DNA from: Cunninghamella blakesleeana
Taxonomy: Eukaryota > Mucoromycota > Mucoromycetes > Mucorales > Cunninghamellaceae
DNA: 64,000 bases
NCBI GenBank assembly: GCA_017871115.1
Contig: JAFCIZ010000005.1
Span: 5,635,501-5,699,500, forward strand
Direction: 5' to 3'
This document shows positions 1 through 11,923 of the stretch, one piece after another (within the stretch, counting starts at the first letter, position 1; every line of letters starts with the position of its first letter). The position numbers were made by a program, and so were the translations under genes. The notes under the pieces are model-generated. The model did no database searches. It had not been told where the DNA came from and was given only the letters and a program-made list of their open reading frames with translations.

Positions 1-2213
1 TCATGTCGTCGATCAAGATCGGATGCTACTTTTTCAGATCCAGCCAAATCAATCAAGTTCTAAAATAATAGTTTATAATAAAAAAACAAATGTTTATTTA
101 ATACATATTATGTTAGTAATTTTTTATATTCATTAATTCCTCTAATTTATTTTGCTATTACCAGTTTTGATAAACGGACAGGGTCTAACGATGATAACTT
201 GGATTTACTTTCAATGATCTATAATAACAATAAGGGAATAGAGAAAATAAAAAAAAAATGAGAAAGAGTAATTTAATTGAATGTCATGCAATATTATAAT
301 AACAATAATAATAGTATAAATATAACATAAACCAACCAATTGAAAGATAGTGTGGGACCGACTACTTTGAGCATTAAAATCTGTGGCACTTATATGTCTT
401 CGCTCTATGTATAAATATAGAAAAAAAAAAGTGAGAGAGGGAGAGAATATATAAATAAACAAATAAACAATTTTAACACCTGATATTCTTTTGTTTATTG
501 GCTATTTACCTTGGCCATTTTTAATATAATCCAACACCTCTTTTTCAGTTGTTACAGGTAATGTTTTTAATCCTTCTACAATAACATCCTAAAAAAACAA
601 TAAATAAAGAAAAAACGAAATGAATTTTTATTAATATTATTTACAATCAATAAATTAAACAGAATTAAAAATTATATATATATATATATATATACTTACA
701 TTTTTATGTGTTCTAATTTCTAAAGAACTCGTTTCTTGCTCAGAGTTTAAAAGATCTTTAATTTTTTCATTGTAGATTTCTAAATAAGAGACTTGTAACA
801 AAAATTCACGATCTAAAGCCTAGAATATAAATAAATAAATAAATAAAAATAAAGATTTATAAATTTATGATATACGTAACAATAAAGGGGAGATTTATAT
901 ATCTATTTATCTATAATTTTATATTTTAATGTCATTGTTTATTTACTTCATCTTCAATCCAAGCAAAAACATCATGTATTGCTTTAGGAATCACGCCCGG
1001 TTCTTCATCGGTACCTAAAATAAACAAATATATATATATATTAATAATGAGAATAAACTTCATCTAAATATATTGATCATGCATAATCTATTCCATACCA
1101 GTCTAGATAGTGTGAATATAACAATAAAATAAATAAGGTTTCTTTTGTTAAAAAAAAGTAGTAATGGTTTCTTGTTCTTTTTAATCATTATCTTTTTCTT
1201 TTTCTATTAAAATTACCATTGTCTATAAATATAATATAAAAAATAAAGTATATAAAAGTTAATAAATTTTGATTATTTATTTATTTATATTTATATACTA
1301 GAAGCTTATATATATCAATTGAGACTTACGTAAGTTTTTCCGCTATTTGTTATCCCATATGCAAAAACAGTACCTAAAATAAAATAAAACATATACACAA
1401 AAAATAAAAAATAAGGAGTAGGGGGGGGTTATGTTATAAAAAATAAAACTAAATGTTTGATAAATATTAAAAAATTGATATTAATATTTTTATTACCATT
1501 ATATCCCTCCATAGTTGACCTAAAAATAAAAAATAGTAATAATAGTATAGGATGATAATAAATACACAGTCTTTTCTTTATATATATACTACCTATGATA
1601 ATATTTTTATCCATTACCTAACCAAAGCTTGTATTCCAGACTCATACACTGCATTATTATCTGTACCCTCAATAACTTTATCTATATATATGTATGTATG
1701 TGTATGGTTGTTTGTATTTAATAATAATTTTAATAATAAAAAAGATTAGAATAATAATAATAATAATAATATATATATATGCATGTTTAATATTTCTTCT
1801 TCTTATTATTATTGCTATGTATATATACCATATTCAAAAACAGTAGAGTTGGCATCGTTTATTTGTATGGTTCCATTTTCAAGTGACACCTGCCAATTAA
1901 TTGTTTCATTGTTACTTTTATTCATTTTATTATTTTTATTTTTATCAGAAGCTGAGGTAGTAGCTGCAGGACGGCAGCGAATCATTACTTGAATATTTTC
2001 ACGAAACGTAGTTGAAAGAGAACTAGATGGTCTTATAAGAGATGAATAAGAAGAAGAAGGTGAAGGTGTCGATGAAGGTGATAGTGGTACAGGTGAACAT
2101 GCTAAAGGTGTACTTGGTGGTGAGGCTGGTGCATTGGGTGTTGTCGTTATTTTTTCTGAGTTAATAGAAGTAGAGCGTTGTGAATCCAGTTGAAGTATAT
2201 CCACTTTTCCCAT
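1..2213 (-). CDS. Kinesin-7-like motor protein, partial (3' end beyond window)
   Basis: Microtubule motor; N-terminal half of the motor domain only, since the gene runs off the left edge. The start is the ATG at 2213. A Ser/Pro-rich leader of about 70 residues precedes the first motor strand (IQVMIRCRP). Exons by splice signals and frame: 2213-1829, 1681-1618, 1519-1497, 1373-1330, 1222-1217, 1102-1099, 1013-947, 819-700, 588-510, 404-337, 218-162, 59-1. Spliced reading gives STMEGYNGTVFAYG, the P-loop GITNSGKT, then TYTMTGTDEEPGVIPKAI, EFLLQVSYLEIYNE, switch I SSRSH and switch II DLAGSE. The MEGYNGTVFAYG...GVIPKAI pattern fits the kinesin-7 (CENP-E/Kip2/Tea2) group better than kinesin-5 or -6; subfamily is inference. 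Two consecutive micro-exons (6 and 4 nt) are needed to keep the frame. Confidence 0.9.
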
Positions 2214-2770
2214 TTTCTTTTTCTCTTTTTATTTAAATTCTTTGAATAAATATAATAGTAATAATAATAAAATTAAATTGAAAATAAAAAAATAAAAAAA
2301 ATTGTATGTAAAAAAAAGAAAGAAGAAAAAAGTTTGAAAAAGAAAGAAGTAAAGAGAAAAAAATCAAAAATCAAAAAAATGGTTCAAATAAAAAAATTTA
2401 TATGCTTTGTAACTCCGGTTATTTTTTCACTTAACGTTGTTGTACCGCATATAGCAATTTACCATATAAATGGGGGATATAAAAATAATCAAGGAGTTTT
2501 ATTAGAGATTATAGTATGAGAAAGATCAAGTATATATGATTTTTATTATGTATTATCGGTTTTTTTTATTATTCTACGTATTACGCAAAATTAAACACCA
2601 TAATTGATGAATAAAATGACTATTCCCTAAATAGTGAACATAAAAAACATTCACAATAAAATATAACATAATTATTTTATATGCATTTAATCATATATAA
2701 ATATATAAATAAATATAAAGTCCTATTGTACAAAATTAATTATTAAGTATTGTTTTATCTTTCTTTTTTT
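2214..2770. other. Intergenic, kinesin 5' side / PDAT 3' side
   Basis: AT-rich spacer between the kinesin start and the PDAT stop, both on minus. It holds purine-rich tracts near 2310-2390 and (AT)n runs. A short plus-strand ORF at 2334-2519 has low-complexity Lys/Ile composition and no recognisable motif, so I do not call it. Confidence 0.6.
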
Positions 2771-5700
2771 TTATGGCTTTGGATCTAATTTAATTTTTTC
2801 AGCAACTTGTTCGATTTTAGAAATGATTTGTTCAGTAACATTTTCACTCTTATTTGACAATATTTGTAATATATCCAACTATATATAAATAAATAGAAAG
2901 ATGAATGAGTAATTGGAAAGCCTTTTTTTTTTCTTTTCCTTTTTTTTTTTAATTCTTACAATCATTTTGACATGGCCTAATATATCAACATGATCACTTG
3001 ATTCACCACCACCTCGTATATTTAATTTACTATCGGATGGTTCATGCAAATATTCTTTTATAGTGACTGGGCTATGACCCGGATTATACAAATCACGATA
3101 CTTTGTCCAAGCACCATTTTTGGGTGAACACATGTAACCTAATGACAATAAAGGAACTGTCCCATCACTAATGTATTATAAATAAAATAAAATAATAACA
3201 ATAAAATGTATTCAAATCAATATAAATAATAATTACATGTATTTATCAATATCGCAACTTTGATTTTTATTTTATTTATTTGTTTACCCATCACTATATT
3301 GTATACCATCGTTAACCGATTTGTCAATATACTAAAAAAATTATTAAATATAAAATCAGCAATGATTAATCACGAAAAAAAATATATAAAGGAATATATA
3401 TATAAGTATTTATATTTGTAAAACTTACTAAGAGTGGTAAATCAGGTATTATAGTACTATTCGACCCTCCATTAGGTAAAACCCCCACTGCTGTTGGTCG
3501 AGATAAGCATGCTTTAATATCTTCTTGTTCACTACAATTATTTGTTGAAACTATTTGATTAGCATATGTATAATGATAACTTCTTTCAGTAGGGATACCA
3601 ACACCATATAAACAATATATTTTCATATTAGGAGCTATAAATATAATAATAGTAATATATATAGGTATTATAAGCTTTTTTTTTCTTTTTCTTTTTTTTT
3701 GATTTTTTTGATAATTAAATAATCTATATAGTTCTGAATTACCTATTGGCAATTGACTCTCTAACGGATTAGCCCATTTCGTATGGTCATCATTATTTTT
3801 CTTTAATTGTTTTTTAGATGTAGTGATACCAAGAGAATAATTTCGCTGTAACATAGTAGTATATTCTTTAGGAACGGTTGATCGAAGTAAATCCATCGCT
3901 TCATCCAAAGTATAATGAGTATGTTCATCATCTTCGTGTTCGTTAGTATGGTTTTGATTCTTTTCATTATTGTTATGAGTATTGCTTTCATTAAAACTGA
4001 ATATGCCAGATGACTTTTGTGAGGATCGTTTCAAGAAAGAAAGTAATTTTCCGTGTGTGTGTTTATAGGTAGTTGTGTGCTGAATCATATTATCTATTTC
4101 ATCTGTGATCCCTTCTTCCTTATTAGGTTTTTCGTCATCTTCACTATTATCATTACTGCCACTAGCGCTATCTCCACTATGATCCTTCTTATCTTTAACG
4201 TTGTCATCATTATTAATATTATCATCATCAGGTGCATCCTCATCAGTACCCCATATGGCATCGCCCCCTTTAGGAAGTAAGCTTGATCCACCGGCCCATG
4301 TTCTTAATAAATTGGCTCGTTCTTGTCTTGAAAAAAATTTCTCTAAAAGATAAGCACCAAAGGAGCCAACCGATACAGTATCTCTTGTTTCACCAGATAA
4401 TAGTGCTGCTACAGATTTAGGTGCTCCCAAGAATGATCCTGCAAGAGAGATAAAACTTTCTATATGATCATCAACCCACCTATCGCCACCATTACCACCA
4501 GATGGAGATTCCACCCATTTAAAAAAGTATAAAGCAAGATTGGAACCTATTTTCACATAATACGTGTAGTATTTTTTTATAAGTAATTTAAATTCCTCAT
4601 TTTGTTCCGTTCTTCTTTTTTTTTTTTACCCATTGAATGTGACAATATGACGGTTTTTTTTCCTTCTGCAATTTTGAGAGTTTCTATCATTGCTTTCAAT
4701 TTTGTAAAATATTTATCCCGTATTTCTAAATTATAAAATGCTAAACGCCAATCATAACTTGCCAAAAACATATTATTACTATCATAACCAACAACTGCAA
4801 GATTTTCAATGATTTTACCTATGATAAATAAAAAGTAATATATATATAAGTAAATAGAATATATAATTATAATTATTGCTTTTATTTTTAAATATATATT
4901 TATATGTATTATCTGACACTTACCCCATATCCAGTACCCTGAAACAAAATAATCAGCAGCATCCAAACCTTGAGCAGCGCGTATTTTGGAACCTGGAGGA
5001 TCCAAACCTGTATGAGGATCTAGTCTTACATGTTGAATCCAACTATCTTTATCCATGATCACAGCACGAAACATTGTAGCTGTACCCCACATACGTTTTC
5101 TAAAATACTTTCTTGCTTTAGGTTCAGTAGACCAAGATTCAAGTCCACTTGATATAACACCAGGAAGTATAACAACCGGAAAATGAGGTTTTAAATCCAT
5201 TTCTTCTCTATTTTTAAACAAATATATTATATAAAAAAAAGGATAAGAAGATAGAGTTTAGAAATAACCCTTTTATGTATCAAGAGGAATAAATATATAT
5301 ATATATGTATGTATATTATATGCTCGTTATTATTATTTGTTATATTTACTTTGCAGCAGAAGCTGGCATAAAAGGATCGTCTGTAAGTTGAGAACCAGGA
5401 GTAAAGTAATTTGTCATATTAAAGATATCTTCTGTCAACATATTAGCAGGTAACATTTTTGCAAAATCCATATCATCCCATTGTAACCCGGCCCAATATG
5501 ATTGTAAATCTGTCCCCGTTTGTGTTGTTGAGGCGGCACTGAATGCAGCTAAAAGGCCAACAGATAACCCAATAACAAAATGAAAACGTTTTCTTTTCCA
5601 AACAGGTGGTGAAACAGATTGAAACATTGTACTATCTTGAAGAATATCTTCTGGTTCCAGTCCTATTATTTTGCTATCATTATGTTCTAAAGTAATAAAT

Positions 5701-5871
5701 AATAATAGTATCAATATATAAAAAAGGATAATAGTTTAATATAAAACTTTATTTTTTTTGTTTTGTTTATATTATATTACTATCTATATTTGTTTCACCT
5801 TTTTTGGTTGGTTTTTTATTTACTTCACTTTGATGTTGTTGATTGTTAGTTGATTTTCTTTTACGCACCAT
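2771..5871 (-). CDS. LRO1: Phospholipid:diacylglycerol acyltransferase (PDAT, Lro1-type)
   Basis: Makes triacylglycerol by moving an acyl chain from a phospholipid to diacylglycerol, normally at the ER. Start ATG at 5871 (MVRKRKS), stop at 2771-2773. Order of parts: short Lys/Arg-rich cytosolic tail; one membrane segment (HFVIGLSVGLLAAFSAAS) after KRKR; lid region PVVILPGVISSGLESW; Asp-Trp motif SYDWRLA; nucleophile elbow SHSMG (catalytic Ser); GSFLGAPKSV; catalytic Asp region SDGTVPLLSLGYMC, with the last three parts on separate exons; and the His in SSDHVDILGH. Intron phases were checked at KK|EH and AAK|EE. Odd: an acidic, Asn/Ser-rich insert of about 150 residues (roughly 3760-4240) follows the IWGTDED segment. 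C-terminus is a charged helix (KIEQVAEKIK). Family assignment is very secure from motif order. Confidence 0.95.
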
Positions 5872-6292
5872 TTGTATAAAATTAGAAAATATTAAGAATA
5901 TAAAAAATGAATTAAAAAAAAAAAATAAGCGAAAGAGAGAAGAGAAAAATTTAAAATGAATTTTTTTTAAAAAAAAGTTAGAGTGTCATGCTGAGATTTG
6001 TATATTCCGACTGATTGTTTCAAAAAAATTTTCGAATTTTCAAGATAAGATGATTAACTAATATTTTATATATTTAGTAAAAAAAAAAAAAAGGTACTTT
6101 TCTTTATACAGTATAAAATGAATTATCACTAGAAATAATGACGTATATAATAAGGAAAGGGTGATGTTCTTTTTTTTTCGCGTGTTGCTTGAAGTAAAAA
6201 TAAAAAATAAAAAGGAAAATTATACAAAAGAATAAATATATATATATATAAATATAAATAAAATGAAAATGAAATAATTAAAATAAAAAAAT
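5872..6292. other. Intergenic, PDAT promoter side / uL5m 3' side
   Basis: AT-rich spacer upstream of PDAT. It contains A-tracts, T-tracts and (AT)n runs. No ORF or RNA signature seen. Confidence 0.6.
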
Positions 6293-7249
6293 CTATTTAG
6301 TTTTGAATGGTATGGAGTATCCAGAGAGTAAAAGGCGGCCATCAGTATTAGTATATGCTGTGGTGTTGAAAGTGATATCAAATCCTGTCATTTTAGGATA
6401 CATATCAAAAGAGCCTTCGATTTCAGGGAACAATGCTAAAGCAGATGGTGGGAATCCAATAGCAATATTTCCATTTCCATCCCCAGCTGTCATGGACATA
6501 CCTGGCCATTCTTTTAAGCGAGGTAATACTATTTCTACTAATTTATCCATAAATTGATACATTTCTTCTCCACGTAAAGTTACTTTTACACCAATGGGCA
6601 TACCTTCACTAGTAAATAATAAATAGAATATTAAAAATATCAAATCAAATAAATAAACTAAACCAACGTATACATCTATGCGTATATCACCTATTATTAT
6701 CATCATTTTAATTTTATTTTAATTTTACCGTAATTTCCAATTGGCTACAGATGTTCTAGCATAAACTACTTCAGGACGTATACCAGTAATACTTTGGAAA
6801 GCCATAAAAGCAGATAACAAATTATTTTTATTTCCAATAGCGTCTTTTATCATAGCATGTAAAGTGATTTTTTCTAAACTAGGAATGGTATTGGCACTTT
6901 TTAAAGGAAGAATTGGTTTAACAGGTTTACCACCTTTGCGAGTACGTGTGACATAAGGTGTAGTTTCTTTTTTCGTTTTATTTTCATCTTCTACAGTAGT
7001 GGATTGTAAAGCATTATCAATTTGTACCTCTAAGTCTGGATATTTTGAAGTAAAAGGTGCTACACGTGAATGGTCGTAGCCTAATATCATTAAATCTTCT
7101 GCCAGAGTGCTGTCATAATATTCCTTTAATCTTAATAATCCATGTGAAGAAGAAGAGGCTACGTATTGACTAGTAGTAAATAATCGTTGCTTATTATTTA
7201 TTAAACTATGTTGGGCTGTATTTAAGCGTCTAGTTAAAGATCTTAACAT
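6293..7249 (-). CDS. MRPL7: Mitochondrial large-subunit ribosomal protein uL5m
   Basis: Structural protein of the mitochondrial ribosome large subunit (central protuberance region, 5S-like site in the bacterial homologue). Two exons, 7249-6729 and 6608-6293, joined in frame at KLR|EGM, give 278 residues. The N-terminus (MLRSLTRRLNTAQHSL) is basic, hydroxylated and acid-free, as expected of a mitochondrial presequence. The conserved L5 core is visible: [48 protein letters not shown] (split over the intron), then FDITFNTTAYTNTDGRLLLSGYSIPF. The start at 7249 was chosen over an upstream in-frame ATG because it gives the presequence. It lies tail-to-head with uL1m, 412 bp away, same strand. Confidence 0.93.
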
Positions 7250-7661
7250 TGTATAAAAAAATAATAAATAAAAGAAAAGGAGAAAAATCAATTTTAATTT
7301 TTTTTTTTTTGTTTACCTAGTAAAAATTAAGGTGTAAAAAAAATAATAGTGAATCTCCGCTGTCAACACTTTTAAAAAAGAAAAAAAATTGTCACAATAA
7401 AAAAAACAGCAAAGCCATTTATTCCTAAAAAGAAAGGTACAGCTTAACTTTTTTTAAAAAAAAATTGTTTATTAGCATAAATTCAAGTTTATGTATATAT
7501 TAAAAATAATTTTTTTTTAAGATAAAAGAAAAATATGAGAGCATATAAAAATAATAATAATATATATGAGAGAAAATAAAAAATAAAAAGTCAATTTTTA
7601 CTATACATCTAAAATAAAGGAACAAAGCTTAAAAATAAAAATAAAAAAAAAGAGATATATT
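7250..7661. other. Intergenic between uL5m and uL1m
   Basis: AT-rich spacer with long A- and T-tracts, including T/A palindromic stretches near 7450-7465. It probably holds the uL5m promoter. No coding signal. Confidence 0.6.
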
Positions 7662-8744
7662 TTATAATGAAGCACCATCAGCAATAACAATACCAGGACC
7701 ACGGGTGGAAGAGAGAGCAACGTTTTGAATGAATCCTATAAAATAAGTGAATTTTTTAAGTATAAAGCTGAACTATGAATAGATCATTCTTTTAAATTAT
7801 CCAAATTATTCCATGTTATTTTGTTATTCCTTGATGAAAATTACCTTTAAGATTATTGGTTTTTCCAAATACTCTTAATTCTTCAAGAATAGCTTTCAAA
7901 TTTCCTTCTATATCAGTAGCTTCAAATTCAACCTTTCCAATACCTGATATACAGTATAATCATAATCATAATATATAATATTAACAAAATATCTCATTCC
8001 ATTTTCAAGAAATTATACAAATAATTGTAAAAAACATATTTAAACAAGTAACTTATCTATTTTACCTGTGTGTAATACACCATATTTATCACCTTTAAAA
8101 TCAAAAGAACTTTTGGATTTTCGTACAATATCAGTTACATCATCAGTAACAGTACCTATTTAAAATTGATTAAAAAAAACGATTAAAAAAATCATGAATT
8201 ACAATTATAAGTAATCCATGCTATTATTATTATACTTGATATGTATAATTATTTATTTTGTTTTATTACCTTTTTTGACAGTAGGCATTAAACCTTTGGG
8301 ACCAAGTACACGAGCGATTTTTGTTACAGCAGGGAACATTTGAGGAGTAGAAATACATTTATCAAATTTAATTTCACCTTTTTGAATTTGGTCGATTAAT
8401 TCTTCTCCACCAACATATTGAGCACCAGCGGCACGGGCTTCGTCTGCTTTTTTTCCAGTAGCAAAAACGACAATGGTTGCTTCTTGTTTAATACTTTTGG
8501 GCAATACAATAGATCCACGAATTAATGGCGTTGATTTTTCAATTTTACATTGGATATGAGCTTCTATTTGATGACTAGGATGACCTACTTCCATTGCTTT
8601 TAAAATCTTTACTGCTTGATGAACGTCAACAGCATCAGGGTTGAATTTTGAAGCATGGGATTTTTTTGTGGCATATTGACATTGTTGAATAAATAATCGA
8701 TTTGTTGGACGTAGTACTACTCGTTGAATGGAAGAGTTGAACAT
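7662..8744 (-). CDS. MRPL1: Mitochondrial large-subunit ribosomal protein uL1m
   Basis: L1-stalk protein of the mitochondrial ribosome, involved in E-site tRNA release in the bacterial homologue. At least four exons; the first runs 8744-8270, the second begins at GTVTDDV and joins in phase (K G|T V T). Presequence-like start (MFNSSIQRVVLRPTNRLFIQQ). Family hallmarks: HPSHQIEAHIQC, GSIVLPKS, VFATGKKADEARAAGA, GGEELIDQI, the L1 signature region FPAVTKIARVLGPKGLMPTVKKGTV, then FDFKGDKYGVLHTGIGKVEF. The final exon encodes FIQNVALSSTRGPGIVIADGASL and ends at TAA 7662-7664. It is typical in length for the family. Confidence 0.94.
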
Positions 8745-9312
8745 TTTTTTAAAATATAAATATATATATATGTTTAAATAAAATAAAACAAGTAGAACTA
8801 AAATAATTCTAGTAATAGATAATTATATTTTTTTTTAAAAAAAAAAAAGAGAAAAGAAAAACAAAAAACTTCAACCCACAATTATTTTTTTTAAAAAAAT
8901 TGCGGTGGTTAAATTTTTGATCATTTTTTTTTGAACCTGTTAAAGGAGACTTCCACCACACAAAAACTCTTTGTATTTAAAGGATCATATATAACGGTTA
9001 TTTTTTTTAAAAAAAAAATAAAAAAATAAAAAAACCTATACTGTAAATTTTATTATTGAATTACAATACATATATATCCATATATAATAATAATGAATAT
9101 ATTATGTACCGTACAATAAATAACTTAGAGCATAAAAATATAATTTATATTAATAAAGTATATTTATAAAATAGATATATTTTTTTTCCATTTTTACTTT
9201 TTCCATAGTTTTGCATTTTTATTATTACTATTTTATTATTATACAGTATATTTTTTAAAGTTATCTCTAATAAATTAGCATACATGATATCAAACTTTTG
9301 ATTATAAAATTT
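8745..9312. other. Intergenic, uL1m upstream region
   Basis: AT-rich spacer containing three TnAn palindromes (about 8828-8848, 8885-8899 and 9000-9018). No gene seen. Confidence 0.6.
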
Positions 9313-11438
9313 TTAAGACGAAATTGATTTTGGGAAAAAAACTTCGTAAAGATTGGCGAAAAATCCTTTGTCATAAATATTATCCACTTCTTCTAAGCTT
9401 TGGATTTGTCGTTCTTTCTTTTTTAATGTAGTACTATTTGAGTTATTGTTGATTTTAGCGGATGTTCGCTTACGTATAAATTGCTCTTGATGCTCCGTTT
9501 TATTTTGTTGATGCTCTCTGTTTCCTTTTCTTTTTTTATTATCTTTAGATTTATTTGCTGTTGCTGTTCCAAGCTTATTTTCTTTTTTATTATTATTATC
9601 ACCTTCATCGTCGTTGTCCTCATCAACAATCCAAATTTCACCTCGATATATAGCATCTTCTAAAACTTCCCATTTAAATGCTTCATTTGTTGTAATTCCT
9701 CGACCTGCCAGGTACAGCCTAATAAACGAAAAGAAAAAAAGAGTGGTAAATATTTCATATGTATCAAGAATAGGAGAAAAGTAGAATATATACTATTAAA
9801 AACTTACTGATATGCTGTGAATATAAATACAACAACAGATACTACAATTGCCAAAATACCAATTGAGCCAATAATACGATCTCGATGAAGAATGTGCTAA
9901 AAAAAATAAAAGTAATCATAATGAAAGATAAGCACAAATATATTTATACTACTTTATATATATAAAGATAATAATAATACTATCTTACAATAATCGCAGT
10001 TCTAAAATCCAATGGTTTTTTTTCACCAGAGACTCTATCATATAGGTAAGCTTTATCCAACCCCCATTCTATAATCATCCCACGATAGATTTGAAAACAT
10101 AAATAGAATCCATAAGCACAGAATTGTGTAAGTGTGAATAAAAATAAAAAGAAGTAACGATGATTGTTATAGCCAACACATTTATTTAACCAGGCACAAT
10201 GGTGATCTAACCGAGCAATACATGACTTGCACATTGGGCAGTGTTTTGATCTTGCTGGTCTATTAAAATAATATATATTAATATGGATAGAATATATATG
10301 TATATATATATATATATATATTGATTATAAATTTATGATAATAACTTTTTCTTTTTTTCAAAAAAATAATAATAATAATAATTACTTTGGGATATTACAA
10401 GTCCAACAATCTTTTTCTGTATAAAGTAATCCATCGTAGGGAAATATATCAATATAAGTATTTACATTTTTTTCAGTAATTGTTCCTGGATCAGCCTTAC
10501 AAGCAATAAAATACGATGCATATAACCAAATAATCTGAGAAGGAATAAGGATTCTATAAATAATAAAAATAACAACAATGCGATAAAAACCATTATTCAA
10601 CAACCAAATCATATTTACCTACAGCCACCAATATATATATATATATTACAATTTAAAACTTACAAATGGAAAGAACTCAAGTAAATTCCAGGTACATGAG
10701 GTAAAGCAAATACTAAAAATCCAACAATAGCCACCATAGATATCGCAACGAATAAAATCTAATTTGAATTTATATTGATACTTGGTCATTTTTCTTTCCT
10801 TTCCATTTATATATATATATATATATATATATAATTGTTGTACCTATTATTAATTACCTGTAAAAATGGATTTCGAGATTCACAGCTATAACTCCAACAA
10901 GCACTTAATCTATTTACATTTGTTTGACCGATCGTTTTACGAAGTATAAATCTATTTTTTTTTAAAAAAAAGTTAAATGAGTTAAATATCTTTTCCTTTC
11001 CATTTTTTCCCTCACTTTTTAAATAATAAATAAAAAAAAGAAATCGTATTGAATATATTAATCTACATACGTGATAGATCTAGGTAGGGTGGTCGTCAAA
11101 AACTTATGAGCTTTGCCAATAACACCATGTCTATGAACAACAATAATAAAGTAATATGTATTTAACTCTTCTTAATTAATACAATTTAATATCTTGATTC
11201 TTTTTCTTATTTTTTTCTATCAGATGCTTTAAAAATAAAAATAGTAGAATAATTATAGGTACCTTAAACTAGGACTTTCTCCAAATAATAAAATAAAAAC
11301 TGCAATCCCAAAAAGAAGAAGTATCAACAATAAAAAACCTATAAGTCCCTTTTTTTAATAATAATGGTAAGTTATTATAAATAAAAACAAATAACAATGT
11401 AAATAATAAAATAAATTATGATTTAATATGAGTACCAT
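9313..11438 (-). CDS. SWF1: DHHC palmitoyltransferase, Swf1/ZDHHC4-like
   Basis: Membrane enzyme that attaches palmitate to Cys of transmembrane proteins; yeast Swf1 acts on SNAREs at the ER. Reconstructed from about nine exons. N-terminal membrane segment (GLIGFLLLILLLFGIAVF), then RHGVIGKAHKF, two middle membrane segments (VAISMVAIVGFLVFALP and LILIPSQIIWLYASYF), KADPG, and the Cys-rich domain CWTCNIPKPARSKHCPMCKSC...DHHCAWLNKCVG with the catalytic DHHC. After the fourth membrane segment come the TTxE motif (ITTNEAFKWE) and a C-terminal PaCCT-like NIYDKGFFANLYEVFFP. The Pro-Ala-Arg-Ser-Lys spacing and TTNE fit Swf1/ZDHHC4. Between them is a charged, Lys/Asn-rich low-complexity stretch. The start is uncertain: I infer ATG 11436-11438 followed at once by an intron (GTACTC) and exon two at about 11347. 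Confidence 0.85.
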
Positions 11439-11867
11439 CTAATATAATAAAAAAAAACGAAGAGAAAAACTATAAAAAAATAAATTTCTATTTTTTAGAC
11501 ATTCATTGGGTAAAATATTTAGCCAATCCAATAAAAAGCATTTTCAAGCTTCAGTTTTTTCTTTCTCTCTTTTATGCAAAAGAAAAAACATTATTGAATA
11601 GATTATGAAAGTAAAAAATGGTAACTAGTATCATTATCATTATTATTTATAAAATCCATGCACAATTTTATCTTTGAATAGTTAATTTAGGAAATGTTGT
11701 ACCGCAGTGATTTACCGTAGTACCTAATTTAAAACATTAGACTAAAAAACTACATGATTTGATTTTCTTTTCTTTTTTTTAATTTTTCGCACACTTTTAC
11801 AACATAAAATTACCTGAAAAATTCTATTATTCATTATTTATTAAGCAAGTCGATTTTTTATATTAGA

Positions 11868-11900
<33 letters not shown>

Positions 11901-11923
11901 CATACATACATATATATCAAGAA
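11439..11923. other. Divergent intergenic region with TACA microsatellite
   Basis: Lies between the start of the palmitoyltransferase (minus) and the orphan ORF (plus). AT-rich; ends in a TACA-type microsatellite. A likely shared promoter region, by position only. Confidence 0.5.
11869..11914. repeat. (TACA)n microsatellite
   Basis: Tetranucleotide run of TACA units with a TATA interruption, ending about 10 bp before the orphan ORF start. Seen directly. Confidence 0.9.

Noticed and set aside
2334..2519. A 61-residue plus-strand open frame in the kinesin-PDAT spacer.
   Set aside because: Lys/Ile-rich low-complexity start with no homologous look; no supporting leader.
10560..10615. An in-frame Met (MIWLLNNGFYRIVV) as a possible exon or start in the palmitoyltransferase gene.
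   Set aside because: Frame from the previous exon does not fit; splicing directly to the ATAG at about 10554 gives LSSFHLILIPSQ, which is family-like and in phase.
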